A stretch of 64,000 nucleotides of DNA from Nonomuraea dietziae (lineage in GTDB: Bacteria; Actinomycetota; Actinomycetes; Streptosporangiales; Streptosporangiaceae). The stretch covers positions 2,542,001 through 2,606,000 of the forward strand of contig NZ_JACIBV010000001.1 in assembly GCF_014195505.1 (NCBI RefSeq). Direction: 5' to 3'. Below, piece by piece: positions 42,390-50,796 of the stretch (position 1 is the stretch's first letter; every line of letters starts with the position of its first letter). A model generated the notes under the pieces. It was not told the DNA's origin, made no database searches, and saw nothing but the letters and a program-made list of their open reading frames with translations. The position numbers and the translations under genes were made by a program.

Positions 42390-43361
42390 CTAGCCGAACA
42401 GCCAGTCCAGGAGTCCGCCCCTGCGCGGCTCCTCGGCGGGCTGCTGTTGCGTGGGAGCGGGCGCGGGCTGCTCGGTGGCGGCCGGAGGCGCCTCGGTGCT
42501 GTCCGAGGACGAGGGGGCCTCGGACCTGGACTCCGAGGGGGACTCCGTCTTCGACGTCCCGTCCCTGGCGGTATCGTCCTTGAGCGAGCGCACGGGGGTG
42601 GCGCTCGGCTTGCGGGTGGCGGGGGCGACGGCGCGGCTCACCGTCGGCCTCGGCGTGGGCGTCCTGGTCGGCCGGACGCGAGCCACCGGCTCGGGGCTCT
42701 CACTGACCGTCGCGGACGCCTCGGGCGTCTGGGACGGGTCAAGCGGCGGCTCCACCACGGCGTCGGTCTCGGTCTGCTCGATGGGAGCGTCGGTGGCGAC
42801 GGGCTCCAGCGAACGGCTGGAGGCGCACGCTCCGCCCGCGCAGGAGTCGCCGCCCGAGCCGGTCAGCATCCAGCCGCCCGCCGCTCCGATCACCACGACG
42901 GCCGCGGCGCCCGCCAGCAGGAGTCTGGTGCGCCTGCGCACCTCACGCTCGGGCGCCGCGCTGTCCTCGGTCCATCCCGAGCCGAGGAAGCCCCGGGGGG
43001 AGGAGTCGCCCGACACGTCGTAACCCTGGTCGAGGGGCAGGTACTGCGCCTCGGTGTCAGGCACGTCCAGCGCGACCACGGGCGGCGTGTCCAGGACCGT
43101 CACCAGCGGGACGTCCTCGGCGGCGACGGGGTCGGCCGGACCGGCGGCGACGAGGACGTCGGCGGCCTCGGGAGGGATCTGCTGGGTGGTCGGGGCGGGC
43201 GGAGCGGCGGCCTGGGCGGGCGCGGGCGCCTGGTCGGGCGTCCGCGGCTCTCCCTCCGCATCGACGGCGGGCTGCTCGTCGGTGTCGGCCGAGTCAGGGG
43301 TCCAGCGGTCCGACAGCACGTCCCCGGTCATCTCGGGCCTGTCGTTCTCGTCGCGCGCCAC
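42390..43361 (-). CDS. Low-complexity single-pass membrane protein, unknown function
   Basis: A 323-residue protein. An acidic cytoplasmic N-terminal half (~1-140; SADTDEQPAVDAEGEPRTPD, LPLDQGYDVSGDSSPRGF) leads to one membrane helix (RTRLLLAGAAAVVVIGAAGGW, ~145-165). The extracytoplasmic part starts with a paired Cys (SCAGGACASS) and is mostly Ser/Thr/Pro/Glu-rich and disordered, ending in GGLLDWLFG, a short hydrophobic patch. It resembles actinobacterial hypothetical proteins with large unstructured exteriors. The GTG at 43361 opens it. An AT-rich 71-bp segment upstream may hold its promoter. No enzyme motif is present. Confidence 0.72.
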   Translation of the reverse strand: MARDENDRPEMTGDVLSDRWTPDSADTDEQPAVDAEGEPRTPDQAPAPAQAAAPPAPTTQQIPPEAADVLVAAGPADPVAAEDVPLVTVLDTPPVVALDVPDTEAQYLPLDQGYDVSGDSSPRGFLGSGWTEDSAAPEREVRRRTRLLLAGAAAVVVIGAAGGWMLTGSGGDSCAGGACASSRSLEPVATDAPIEQTETDAVVEPPLDPSQTPEASATVSESPEPVARVRPTRTPTPRPTVSRAVAPATRKPSATPVRSLKDDTARDGTSKTESPSESRSEAPSSSDSTEAPPAATEQPAPAPTQQQPAEEPRRGGLLDWLFG

Positions 43362-43432
43362 GGTGAACCTCTCTAGTGCTTACTTGATCGCGCACCTTCC
43401 TAACAGACCCCACCACTTTTTGTCCGGATATT

Positions 43433-44818
43433 TCACAAGTTCCAGCGATCTAGTGCTCCAGGTAGTGCCGCGTCCCCCGCCTCCGAGGTCCACGCCACGT
43501 AGCCGTCCGGCCTGATCAGCAGGGCTTCGAAGGGGCTGTCGGCCTTCCCTCTGACGACCTCGGCCCGCGAGCCGACGGCCGAGACCAGGTCGTCCCTTCC
43601 CGCCAGGTCGAGGAAGAGCGTGCGCCCCCTCCTCAGCAGCTCGACCAGCGTGACCCTGCCCCCGTCGGTCTCGACGGCGAGATCGGGCGCCATCCAGCCG
43701 GCGCCGGGCACCCCGACGTCGTAGACGGTGTCCACGCCGCTGACCATGCCGCTGAGATAGGCGTTGACCTGGTCGAGGCGCATCAGCTCGGCGAACAGCT
43801 CGCGCAGCGGGTCCATGCGGGGATCGGGGTCGGCCAGCGCGTTCTGCGCCGCCACGTTCCACCGCACCCTCGCACCGACGGGGTGCCGCTCGGCGTGGTA
43901 GGTGTCGAGCAGCCCCTCGGGCGCCCTGCCCTTCACCTGCGCGGCCAGCTTCCAGCCCAGGTTGAAGGCGTCCTCGAGGCCGGTGTTGAGCCCCTGGCCG
44001 CCCCACGGGAAGTGGACGTGCGCGGCGTCGCCGGCCAGCAGCACCCGGCCGCTGCGATAGGTCTCGGCCTGCAGGGAGGCGTCGCCGTACCTGGTGAGGC
44101 TGCGCGGCTCCGACATCGGGACGGGGAAGCCCGCGATGTGCTCGGCCGCCTCCATCAGCTCCTCGAGCGTGACGGGGGCGTCCCTGTCGGGGTGCGGCCC
44201 CCTGTAGTCGTAGGTGGTGATCCTGCCGCCAGGCCAGACGATGAGCCAGCCTCGCGGGGTCCTGTGGTAGCCGCCGGGCAGGCCAGGCGGCAGCCGTACC
44301 TCTCCCATGAGGGCGGCCACGCGCGCGCCGCTGCCGGTGAACCGGATGCCCGCGGCCTTGCGGACGGCGCTGCGGGCGCCGTCGCAGCCCACCACGTAGC
44401 GGGCCTCGACACCGTTGGACAGGCGCACGTGGTCGTCGTGCTGGACCAGGCCGGTGACCTCCTGCCCGCGCAGGATCGTGGCGCCGAGCGAGACGGCCCG
44501 CTCGGCGAAGACATGCTCGGCCCACGCCTGCGGGCTGCCCACGAGCGTCGGGCTGTCCTCGACGACCGCGCCCAGGTCGAGCCCGAACATGCCGGAGAAG
44601 TGGAAGCGCACGCTCCCCCAGGTGGAGTGGCCCACCTCGGCCAGCAGCCCGCGCCGCTCCAGGCTCTGCGCGGTGCGCGCATGCAGCGTGCCCGCCCTGG
44701 ACTCCGCCGACGGTACGGCCCGCCGCTCCACCACCACGACGTCGACCTCCTGGAGGGCGAGTTCGGCGGCGAGCAGCATGCCGACGGGACCGCCGCCGAC
44801 GACGGCGACATCGAACAT
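43433..44818 (-). CDS. FAD-dependent monooxygenase (aromatic hydroxylase/RIFMO-like)
   Basis: A 461-residue class A flavoprotein monooxygenase. It has the FAD-binding GxGxxG loop VAVVGGGPVGMLLAAELAL (residues 4-22), the middle DG motif VVGCDGARSAVRKAAG and the FAD pyrophosphate motif LLAGDAAHVHFPWGGQGLNT. The C-terminus is thioredoxin-like (RTLFLDLAGRDDLVSA). This class hydroxylates aromatic rings or naphthoquinones; the arrangement resembles rifampicin monooxygenase and polyketide hydroxylases, but substrate is undetermined. The gene follows an MFS exporter by 66 bp on the same strand, and both are divergent from an ArsR-like regulator. Confidence 0.86.
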   Translation of the reverse strand: MFDVAVVGGGPVGMLLAAELALQEVDVVVVERRAVPSAESRAGTLHARTAQSLERRGLLAEVGHSTWGSVRFHFSGMFGLDLGAVVEDSPTLVGSPQAWAEHVFAERAVSLGATILRGQEVTGLVQHDDHVRLSNGVEARYVVGCDGARSAVRKAAGIRFTGSGARVAALMGEVRLPPGLPGGYHRTPRGWLIVWPGGRITTYDYRGPHPDRDAPVTLEELMEAAEHIAGFPVPMSEPRSLTRYGDASLQAETYRSGRVLLAGDAAHVHFPWGGQGLNTGLEDAFNLGWKLAAQVKGRAPEGLLDTYHAERHPVGARVRWNVAAQNALADPDPRMDPLRELFAELMRLDQVNAYLSGMVSGVDTVYDVGVPGAGWMAPDLAVETDGGRVTLVELLRRGRTLFLDLAGRDDLVSAVGSRAEVVRGKADSPFEALLIRPDGYVAWTSEAGDAALPGALDRWNL

Positions 44819-44884
44819 GTGAGGTCTCCTCTGGTGAGTACGCGCGACGATGTGCTGAACACCGCTGGCGGTGTGGTGGTTGCG

Positions 44885-46270
44885 TCAGACGACGGCGGGG
44901 CGCAGCCCGGGCCGCGCCTTCCTGGCGAAGGCGAGCGAGACGAGCGCGCCGAGCAGCATGCCGGCCGCCGCGACCAGCACGGCCGTGCGCACCCCTCCCG
45001 CCAGCGCCGCGCCGGTGGCCTCGCCGACGCCGCCCACCGCGACGAGCACCGCCAGGCCGATGGCCGAGCCGACCTGCAGCGCGGTGGAGGCCATGCCCGA
45101 GGCCACTCCCTGCTGGGCGGGGGCCACGCCGGTGGCGGCGGCGATCCACATGCCGGTCCAGGTGAAGCCCTGGCTGACGCCCATGACCACGATGCCGGGC
45201 AGCGCGCTCCAGTAGCTGCCGCCCTCGCTCACCCCGAGCGCCAGCAGCGCGGTGCCTGCCGCGCCGCCGAGCGTGCCGATGAGCAGGGTGGCGCGCATCC
45301 CGATGCGCCCCGCCAGCCTGCCGCCGAGCTGGGTGCCCAGCGCGATCAGCAGGGAGGGCAGCAGGAAGGCCAGGCCCGTGGTCACCACGCCGTAGCCGAG
45401 CACGGTCTGGAAGTAGACGGTCAGGAAGTACGGCAGGGCGTTGAAGGTGCCGCCGAAGACGAGGATGACCACGATCGCGGGGGTGAGGCTGCGGTTGCGG
45501 AACAGGCGCAGCGGCATGAGCGGGTCGCCGCTGCCGCGCTCGACGGCGACGAAGGCGGCCAGCAGGACGGTGGCCGCGACGAAGGCGCCCAGCACCGGCG
45601 CGGAGTCCCAGCCGCTCTCGGGGCCCTGAATGAGGGCGAAGGCCAGCAGGCTCACTCCCGCCGTGGCCAGCACCGCGCCCGGAAGGTCGAGGCGCCTGCC
45701 GCGCTCACGGGGGCCGTCGGAGGGGATCAGCGCGTAGGCGGCCGCGATGGCCAGCACCGCCAGCGGCACGTTCACGTAGAAGACCGCCTCCCAGCCGAAG
45801 GCGCCGGTCAGCAGACCACCGAGCAGGGAGCCGAGCGCCAGGCCGCTGGCTCCCGCGCCGCTCCAGACCGCCAGCGCCGCGTTGCGCGCCCTGCCCTCCT
45901 CGAACAGGGTGTTGACCAGGGAGAGCGTGGCGGGGAAGAGCAGCGCGCCGCCCAGGCCCTGCACGGCCCTGATCACGACCAGGGCGGCGGGTCCTGTGGC
46001 CAGCCCCGCCGCCAGGGAGGAGAGGGCGAACAGCGCCAGCGCGGCGACGAACATCCTGCGCCGCCCGGCCAGGTCGGCCAGCCGCCCGCCGAGCAGCAGG
46101 AAGCCGCCGTAGGCGACGGCGTAGGCGCTGGAGACCCATTGCAGGCTCTGCGCGGAGAAGCCGAGGTCGCTGCCGATGTCGGGCAGGGCGACGACCACGA
46201 TGAAGAAGTCGAGTGCGGTGATGAGCTGCGAGAGCGCCAGCAGGGCGAGCGTCCAGCGGGTGTGCGGCAT
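44885..46270 (-). CDS. MFS transporter, DHA2/EmrB-type drug exporter
   Basis: A 461-residue, probably 14-helix major facilitator: LITALDFFIVVVALPDIGSDLGF in helix 1 carries the LDxTIVNVALP-like motif of the DHA2 group, and LGGRLADLAGRRRMFVAALA is motif A. Helices continue to MLLGALVSLAFARKARPGL. Exporters of this family extrude drugs or antibiotics by proton antiport. ATG 46270 has GAAGGA five bases upstream; an earlier in-frame start at 46339 is less likely. It heads an operon with the FAD monooxygenase and shares a 95-bp divergent promoter, containing a perfect palindrome, with an ArsR-like gene. Confidence 0.9.
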   Translation of the reverse strand: MPHTRWTLALLALSQLITALDFFIVVVALPDIGSDLGFSAQSLQWVSSAYAVAYGGFLLLGGRLADLAGRRRMFVAALALFALSSLAAGLATGPAALVVIRAVQGLGGALLFPATLSLVNTLFEEGRARNAALAVWSGAGASGLALGSLLGGLLTGAFGWEAVFYVNVPLAVLAIAAAYALIPSDGPRERGRRLDLPGAVLATAGVSLLAFALIQGPESGWDSAPVLGAFVAATVLLAAFVAVERGSGDPLMPLRLFRNRSLTPAIVVILVFGGTFNALPYFLTVYFQTVLGYGVVTTGLAFLLPSLLIALGTQLGGRLAGRIGMRATLLIGTLGGAAGTALLALGVSEGGSYWSALPGIVVMGVSQGFTWTGMWIAAATGVAPAQQGVASGMASTALQVGSAIGLAVLVAVGGVGEATGAALAGGVRTAVLVAAAGMLLGALVSLAFARKARPGLRPAVV

Positions 46271-46302
46271 GGAATCCTTCAACCGTCCGGGAAATACGAA
46301 CA

Positions 46303-46319
46303 GTACGAGATTCTCGTAC
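46303..46319. promoter_or_regulatory. Perfect 17-bp operator between MFS and ArsR-like genes
   Basis: GTACGAGATTCTCGTAC: 8-bp arms GTACGAGA and TCTCGTAC around a central T. It lies 33 bp upstream of the MFS start and 47 bp upstream of the regulator ATG. A TACAAT -10-like hexamer at 46354-46359 would give the regulator a near-leaderless message. An operator for the ArsR-like protein is the simplest reading. Confidence 0.8.
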
Positions 46320-46365
46320 GATCGAACGACAGGCGTCAAGTTCGATAGTTCCGTACAATGGTTGG

Positions 46366-46680
46366 ATGACGGCGCTTCATCCCACGAGAGAGCAGATCCA
46401 GCTGGTCGAGGTCCTGGCCGCGCTCGGCCACCCGGTGCGGGCCCAGATCGTCCGCACGCTCTCGGCGCAGCCGCCCGACACGGAGATGTTCTGCGGTTCG
46501 GTCCTGCCCGACGTCCCCAAGTCCACGCTGACCAACCACTGGCGCGTGCTGAGGGAGGCCGGGGTCATCGTCCAGCGCCCCGAGGGGCGCAAGCTCTTCA
46601 TCACCCTGCGCCGCGCCGACCTCGACGCCCGCTTCCCCGGCCTGCTCGACCTGGTGGTCCAGGAATCCCACGCGATGTGA
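46366..46680 (+). CDS. ArsR-type winged-helix transcriptional regulator
   Basis: A 104-residue single-domain winged helix. The recognition region is ALGHPVRAQIVRTLSAQP, followed by SVLPDVPKSTLTNHWRVLREAG (helix-turn-helix) and the wing VQRPEGRKLFITLRRADLD. It has one Cys (FCGS) and no metal-binding ELCVCDL motif, so it is a non-metal ArsR-family member responding to a small molecule or redox signal. It is divergent from the MFS/monooxygenase operon and the palindrome between them is its likely operator. The ATG at 46366 is the only good start. Confidence 0.87.
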   Translation: MTALHPTREQIQLVEVLAALGHPVRAQIVRTLSAQPPDTEMFCGSVLPDVPKSTLTNHWRVLREAGVIVQRPEGRKLFITLRRADLDARFPGLLDLVVQESHAM

Positions 46681-46704
46681 ACGAAGCGGGAGCCCGCGGC
46701 GGCC

Positions 46705-47451
46705 ATGATGACCGGCATGGTTACCACCCATCCCGGCGCGGACGCCATCGCGGGCCTGCGCGCCCACGCCCGGTCGGCCCGGCGCCTGGCCGTGGCCGTG
46801 CTCGTCGCCTCGATCGCCTCGCTCGCCACGGCGCAGATGCTGGCCGAGCGGGCGCCGACCAGGGAGGGCACGCGGCCCTTCGCGTGGCTGGCGCTGGCCG
46901 TGCTCGCGCTGGCCGTCCCGGCCATGGCGTTGACACAGGCGGCCTGGGGCGCGCGCTCGCGCCGGGTGCGCGTGCGCGAGCAGGCGCTCTACGCCAAGGT
47001 CTCGTCAGGGCCTCGGCAGGCGGCCTCCAGGCTGGGGATCGCCGCGGGCTGGGCGGTGACCCTGCTGCTCGGCTTCACCGTGCCGCGCCTGTTCAGGGAG
47101 TCCGCGCTGTACGGCCTGGCCACGGCGATGAGCCAGGCGATCGAGGTCGTCGCGCTGGCCGGGCTGGCCGCAGCGGTGTTCTTCGCGATCTGGTGGATGC
47201 GCGACACCCTGGCGCACGCGGCCGCCTCCCCCGGCGACCCGTGGGATCCGGGACACCGGGGGCCCGGCCGGGAGCGCCGCCCGGCGTGGGCGGGGGCGGC
47301 GGCGGCCACCTGCGCGCTCGTGGCGGCCCGCGCCCACCTGTGGGAGCCGGCCACCTGGCTGCTGTGCGCCCTGCTCGCCCTGACCCTCGCCTGCCTGCTG
47401 GCGGCATGGGCGGGAACCCGGCGACAGGAAGGACTAGTTACTCATGAGTAG
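46705..47451 (+). CDS. Integral membrane protein, unknown function
   Basis: A 248-residue hydrophobic protein with about five or six helices, including RLAVAVLVASIASLATAQML, PFAWLALAVLALAVPAMAL, LGIAAGWAVTLLLGFTVPRL, AIEVVALAGLAAAVFFAIWW and WLLCALLALTLACLLAAWAG. A cytosolic-type loop (GARSRRVRVREQALYAKV) separates helices two and three, and a charged Pro/Gly loop precedes the last two. No family is recognised. It begins 25 bp after the ArsR-like gene (ATG 46705, with a second ATG immediately after). Its 3' end (VTHE stop) contains the TACTCATGAGTA palindrome of the following fatty-acid genes. Confidence 0.68.
   Translation: MMTGMVTTHPGADAIAGLRAHARSARRLAVAVLVASIASLATAQMLAERAPTREGTRPFAWLALAVLALAVPAMALTQAAWGARSRRVRVREQALYAKVSSGPRQAASRLGIAAGWAVTLLLGFTVPRLFRESALYGLATAMSQAIEVVALAGLAAAVFFAIWWMRDTLAHAAASPGDPWDPGHRGPGRERRPAWAGAAAATCALVAARAHLWEPATWLLCALLALTLACLLAAWAGTRRQEGLVTHE
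47439..47450. promoter_or_regulatory. 12-bp palindrome upstream of the thiolase operon
   Basis: TACTCATGAGTA, perfect symmetry, 41 bp upstream of the thiolase GTG, lying within the last codons of the preceding gene and reaching into its TAG stop. Position suggests an operator for a fatty-acid-responsive TetR/GntR-type repressor of the downstream fadA-fadB pair. The core is short and the regulator gene is not nearby. Confidence 0.5.
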
Positions 47452-47490
47452 CATAGGGGGCGAACCAGTCCTGCAACGAGGAGCGAATCC

Positions 47491-48675
47491 GTGCCTTCCT
47501 CTCGTGACGTCGTTTTCGTCGACGGCGTTCGCACGCCGTTCGGCAAGTCGGGGCCCAAGGGCCTGTACGCGGAAACCCGCGCTGACGACCTGGTCGTCCG
47601 CGTCATCCGTGAGCTCATCAGGCGCAATCCGAACCTTCCTCCCGAGCGGGTGGACGAGGTCGCGATCGCGGCGACCACCCAGATCGGCGACCAGGGCCTG
47701 ACGATCGGCCGCTCGGCGGCGGTGCTGGCGGGGCTGCCCAAGAGCGTGCCCGGCTACGCGATCGACCGCATGTGCGCGGGCGCGATGACCGCGGTGACCT
47801 CGGTCGCCGGCGGCATCGCCTTCGGCGCGTACGACGTGGCCATCGCCGGCGGCGTCGAGCACATGGGCCGCCACCCGATGGGCGAGGGCGTCGACCCCAA
47901 CCCCCGTTTCCTGTCGGAGAAGCTCGTGGACGGCAGCGCGCTGGTCATGGGCATGACCGCGGAGAACCTGCACGACCGCTACCCGGCCATCAGCAAGGAG
48001 CGCGCCGACGCCTACGCCGCGCTGTCGCAGGAGAAGGTCGCCAAGGCCTACGCCGACGGCAAGATCCAGCCCGACCTGGTGCCCACGGCCATCAGGACGG
48101 CCGAGAAGGGCTGGGGGCTCGCGGTCGCCGACGAGGCGCCGCGCCCCGGCACCACCGTCGAGGGCCTGGCCGGGCTGAAGACGCCCTTCCGCGCCCACGG
48201 CCGCGTCACGGCGGGCAACTCCTCCGGCATCAACGACGGCGCCACCGGCTGCGTCCTGGCCGCCGCCGACGTGGCCGCCGAGCTCGGGCTCACGCCCAAG
48301 ATGCGCCTGGTCTCCTACGCCTTCGCCGGCGTCGACCCCGAGGTCATGGGCGTCGGCCCGATCCCCTCGACCGAGCGGGCGCTGCGCCTGGCGGGCCTGT
48401 CCATCGACGACATCGGCCTGTTCGAGATCAACGAGGCCTTCGCCGTCCAGGTGCTCGCCTTCCTCGACCACTTCGGCATCCCCGAGGACTCCGAGAAGGT
48501 CAACGCCTACGGCGGCGCGATCGCCTTCGGCCACCCGCTGGCCTCCTCAGGCGTGCGGCTGATGACGCAGCTGGCCCGCCAGTTCGGCGAGCGGCCCGAC
48601 GTGCGCTACGGCATCACCACCATGTGCGTCGGCATGGGCATGGGCGGCACGGTCATTTGGGAGAACCTGGCATGA
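47491..48675 (+). CDS. fadA: Acetyl-CoA acyltransferase (thiolase)
   Basis: Thiolytic cleavage of 3-ketoacyl-CoA in beta-oxidation. The 394 residues contain the acylated C95 in AIDRMCAGAM, the NEAFAVQVLAF motif, the His of AIAFGHPLASSGVRL and the second active-site Cys in TTMCVGMGMGG. Length and sequence fit the degradative thiolase type rather than a biosynthetic acetyl-CoA acetyltransferase. GTG 47491 has an AACGAGGAG ribosome binding site. The stop overlaps the next gene start (ATGA), so the two enzymes form a trifunctional-type beta-oxidation unit. A 12-bp palindrome upstream may control both. Confidence 0.93.
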   Translation: MPSSRDVVFVDGVRTPFGKSGPKGLYAETRADDLVVRVIRELIRRNPNLPPERVDEVAIAATTQIGDQGLTIGRSAAVLAGLPKSVPGYAIDRMCAGAMTAVTSVAGGIAFGAYDVAIAGGVEHMGRHPMGEGVDPNPRFLSEKLVDGSALVMGMTAENLHDRYPAISKERADAYAALSQEKVAKAYADGKIQPDLVPTAIRTAEKGWGLAVADEAPRPGTTVEGLAGLKTPFRAHGRVTAGNSSGINDGATGCVLAAADVAAELGLTPKMRLVSYAFAGVDPEVMGVGPIPSTERALRLAGLSIDDIGLFEINEAFAVQVLAFLDHFGIPEDSEKVNAYGGAIAFGHPLASSGVRLMTQLARQFGERPDVRYGITTMCVGMGMGGTVIWENLA

Positions 48676-50741
48676 GCAACATCAACGACCTTTTCGCCGG
48701 CGAAGTGGTCACCAAGGCCCTGGTGCGCGACGTCGAGCTGCCCCACGGCGCGGGCACGATGGCGCTGATCACCCTCGACAACGGCTTCGACCACACCAAG
48801 CCGAACACCTTCGGCCCCGCCGGGCTGACGCTGCTGAACGAGGCGATCGACGCGATCGCGGCCAGGACCGACCTGGCGGCCGTCGGCGTCACCGGCAAGC
48901 CGTTCATCTTCGCGGTCGGCGCCGACCTCAAGGGCGCGGCGCTGGTGCGCACCCGCGAGGAGGCGCTGCAGATCGGCAGGCTGGGTCACGAGGTCTTCCG
49001 CCGCCTCGGCGAGCTGGACGTGCCGAGCTTCGCCTTCGTCAACGGCGCGGCCATGGGCGGCGGCCTGGAGATCGCGCTGCACTGCACCTACCGCACCATC
49101 TCCTCGGGCGTGCCCGCCGTGGCGCTGCCCGAGTGCTTCCTCGGCCTGGTGCCGGGATGGGGCGGCACCCAGCTGCTCCCCCGCCTGATAGGCCCGGCCA
49201 AGGCGATCAAGCTCATCGTCGAGAACCCGCTGTCGCAGAACCGCATGATCAAGGGGCGCGACGCGTTCGCGCTCGGCGTCGCCGACGCGATGTTCGAGCC
49301 CGCCGACTTCCTCGAGGAGTCACTGCGCTGGGCCGCCCAGGTGCTGGGCGGCTCGGTCACGGTCGAGCGGCCCGCGATCGAGGAGGACTGGGACAAGGCC
49401 GTCGCCGACGCCCGCTTCCTGGTCGACATGAAGCTGCGCGGCGCGGCCCCCGCTCCCTACCGGGCGCTCGACCTCATCGCATCGGCGAAGGACGCCTCCC
49501 GCGACGCCGGGTTCGCCGCCGAGGACGAGGCGCTGGCCGACCTGCTCATGGGCGACGAGCTGCGGGCCGGGCTCTACGCCTTCGACCTGGTGCAGCGCAG
49601 GGCCAAGCGACCCGCGGGCGCACCCGACAAGGCGCTGGCCCGCAAGGTCACCAAGGTCGGCGTGGTGGGCGCGGGCCTGATGGCCTCGCAGATGGCGCTG
49701 CTGTTCGCCCGCCGCCTCGAGGTGCCCGTCGTGCTGACCGACCTCGACCAGGCCCGCCTGGACAAGGGCGTCGGCTACGTGCACGCCGAGGTGGACAAGC
49801 TGCTGTCCAAGGGCAGGGTCAGCCAGGACCACGCCAACAGGCTCAAGGCGCTGGTGACCGGGTCGCTGACCAAGGACGCCTTCGCCGACGCCGACTTCGT
49901 CATCGAGGCCGTCTTCGAGGACATGGGCGTCAAGAAAAAGGTCTTCGCCGAGGTCGAGGAGCACGTCTCGGCCGAGTGCGTGCTGGCGACCAACACCTCC
50001 TCGCTCTCGCTCAGCGAGATGGGCTCCGAGCTCAGGCACCCCGAGCGCCTGGTCGGCTTCCACTTCTTCAACCCGGTCGCGGTGATGCCGCTGCTGGAGA
50101 TCATCAAGGGCGACTCGACCGACGACGCCACGCTCGCCACCGCCTTCTCGGTGGGCAGGTCGCTGAAGAAGTCGGCCGTGCTGGTCAAGGACGCGCCCGC
50201 GTTCGTCGTCAACAGGCTGCTGACCCGCTTCATGGGCGAGGTCATCGCGGCCGTGGACGAGGGCACGCCGCTGGAGCTGGCCGAGCACTCCCTCGACGAC
50301 CTCGGCCTGCCGATGTCTCCGTTCGCGCTGCTGCAGCTGGTCGGCCCTGCGGTCGGCCACCACGTGTCGGAGACGCTGCACGCGGCCTTCCCCTCCCGCT
50401 TCGGGGTGTCGGAGAACATGGCCAAGCTGGTCGCCTCCGGCAAGCCGGGCGTCTACGCCCCCGACTTCTCTCTCGACCCCGAGGCGGTGGCGCTGTTCGC
50501 CGGCGGCGAGCACCCCTCGACGGCCGAGCAGGTGCGCGAGCGGGTCCTGGGGGCGCTGGCCGAGGAGATCAGGATCATGCTGGACGAGGGCGTGGTCGCC
50601 GCGGCGCAGGACATCGACCTGTGCATGATCCTCGGCGCGGGCTGGCCTTTCCACCTCGGTGGCGTCACGCCGTACCTCGACCGCGCGGGCTTCGCCCAGC
50701 CGCGCTTCCTCGAGCCCGGAGTCGCCTCGGTTCCCGCCTGA
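48672..50741 (+). CDS. fadB: 3-hydroxyacyl-CoA dehydrogenase/enoyl-CoA hydratase fusion
   Basis: A 689-residue bifunctional enzyme. Residues ~1-290 form the crotonase (enoyl-CoA hydratase) domain with AVGADLKGAALVR, GAAMGGGLEIALHC and the ECFLGLVPGWGGTQLLPRL catalytic Glu region. After a linker, the NAD-binding domain begins with KVGVVGAGLMASQMALLFAR (~336-355; GxGxMA), and the C-terminal dehydrogenase domains have FHFFNPVAVMPLLEIIKG with the catalytic His and DAPAFVVNRLLTRFMGEV. It hydrates and oxidises enoyl-CoA in beta-oxidation. The ATG at 48672 overlaps the thiolase stop, predicting a stable FadAB-type complex. Confidence 0.93.
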   Translation: MSNINDLFAGEVVTKALVRDVELPHGAGTMALITLDNGFDHTKPNTFGPAGLTLLNEAIDAIAARTDLAAVGVTGKPFIFAVGADLKGAALVRTREEALQIGRLGHEVFRRLGELDVPSFAFVNGAAMGGGLEIALHCTYRTISSGVPAVALPECFLGLVPGWGGTQLLPRLIGPAKAIKLIVENPLSQNRMIKGRDAFALGVADAMFEPADFLEESLRWAAQVLGGSVTVERPAIEEDWDKAVADARFLVDMKLRGAAPAPYRALDLIASAKDASRDAGFAAEDEALADLLMGDELRAGLYAFDLVQRRAKRPAGAPDKALARKVTKVGVVGAGLMASQMALLFARRLEVPVVLTDLDQARLDKGVGYVHAEVDKLLSKGRVSQDHANRLKALVTGSLTKDAFADADFVIEAVFEDMGVKKKVFAEVEEHVSAECVLATNTSSLSLSEMGSELRHPERLVGFHFFNPVAVMPLLEIIKGDSTDDATLATAFSVGRSLKKSAVLVKDAPAFVVNRLLTRFMGEVIAAVDEGTPLELAEHSLDDLGLPMSPFALLQLVGPAVGHHVSETLHAAFPSRFGVSENMAKLVASGKPGVYAPDFSLDPEAVALFAGGEHPSTAEQVRERVLGALAEEIRIMLDEGVVAAAQDIDLCMILGAGWPFHLGGVTPYLDRAGFAQPRFLEPGVASVPA

Positions 50742-50796
50742 TGCCCGATCGGTCTCGCTCGACTCGCCCCACGCCGTGGTCTTCTAGCGTGGGGCG

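Noticed and set aside
37712..42583. 1623-codon plus-strand frame across the RPH-like, isomerase and lacI genes
   Set aside because: It runs antisense through three recognisable proteins and two regulatory sites; its low-complexity Arg/His/Pro composition reflects GC skew.
43883..46348. 821-codon plus-strand frame opposite the FAD monooxygenase and MFS genes
   Set aside because: Antisense shadow; the operon on the minus strand has clear motifs and starts.
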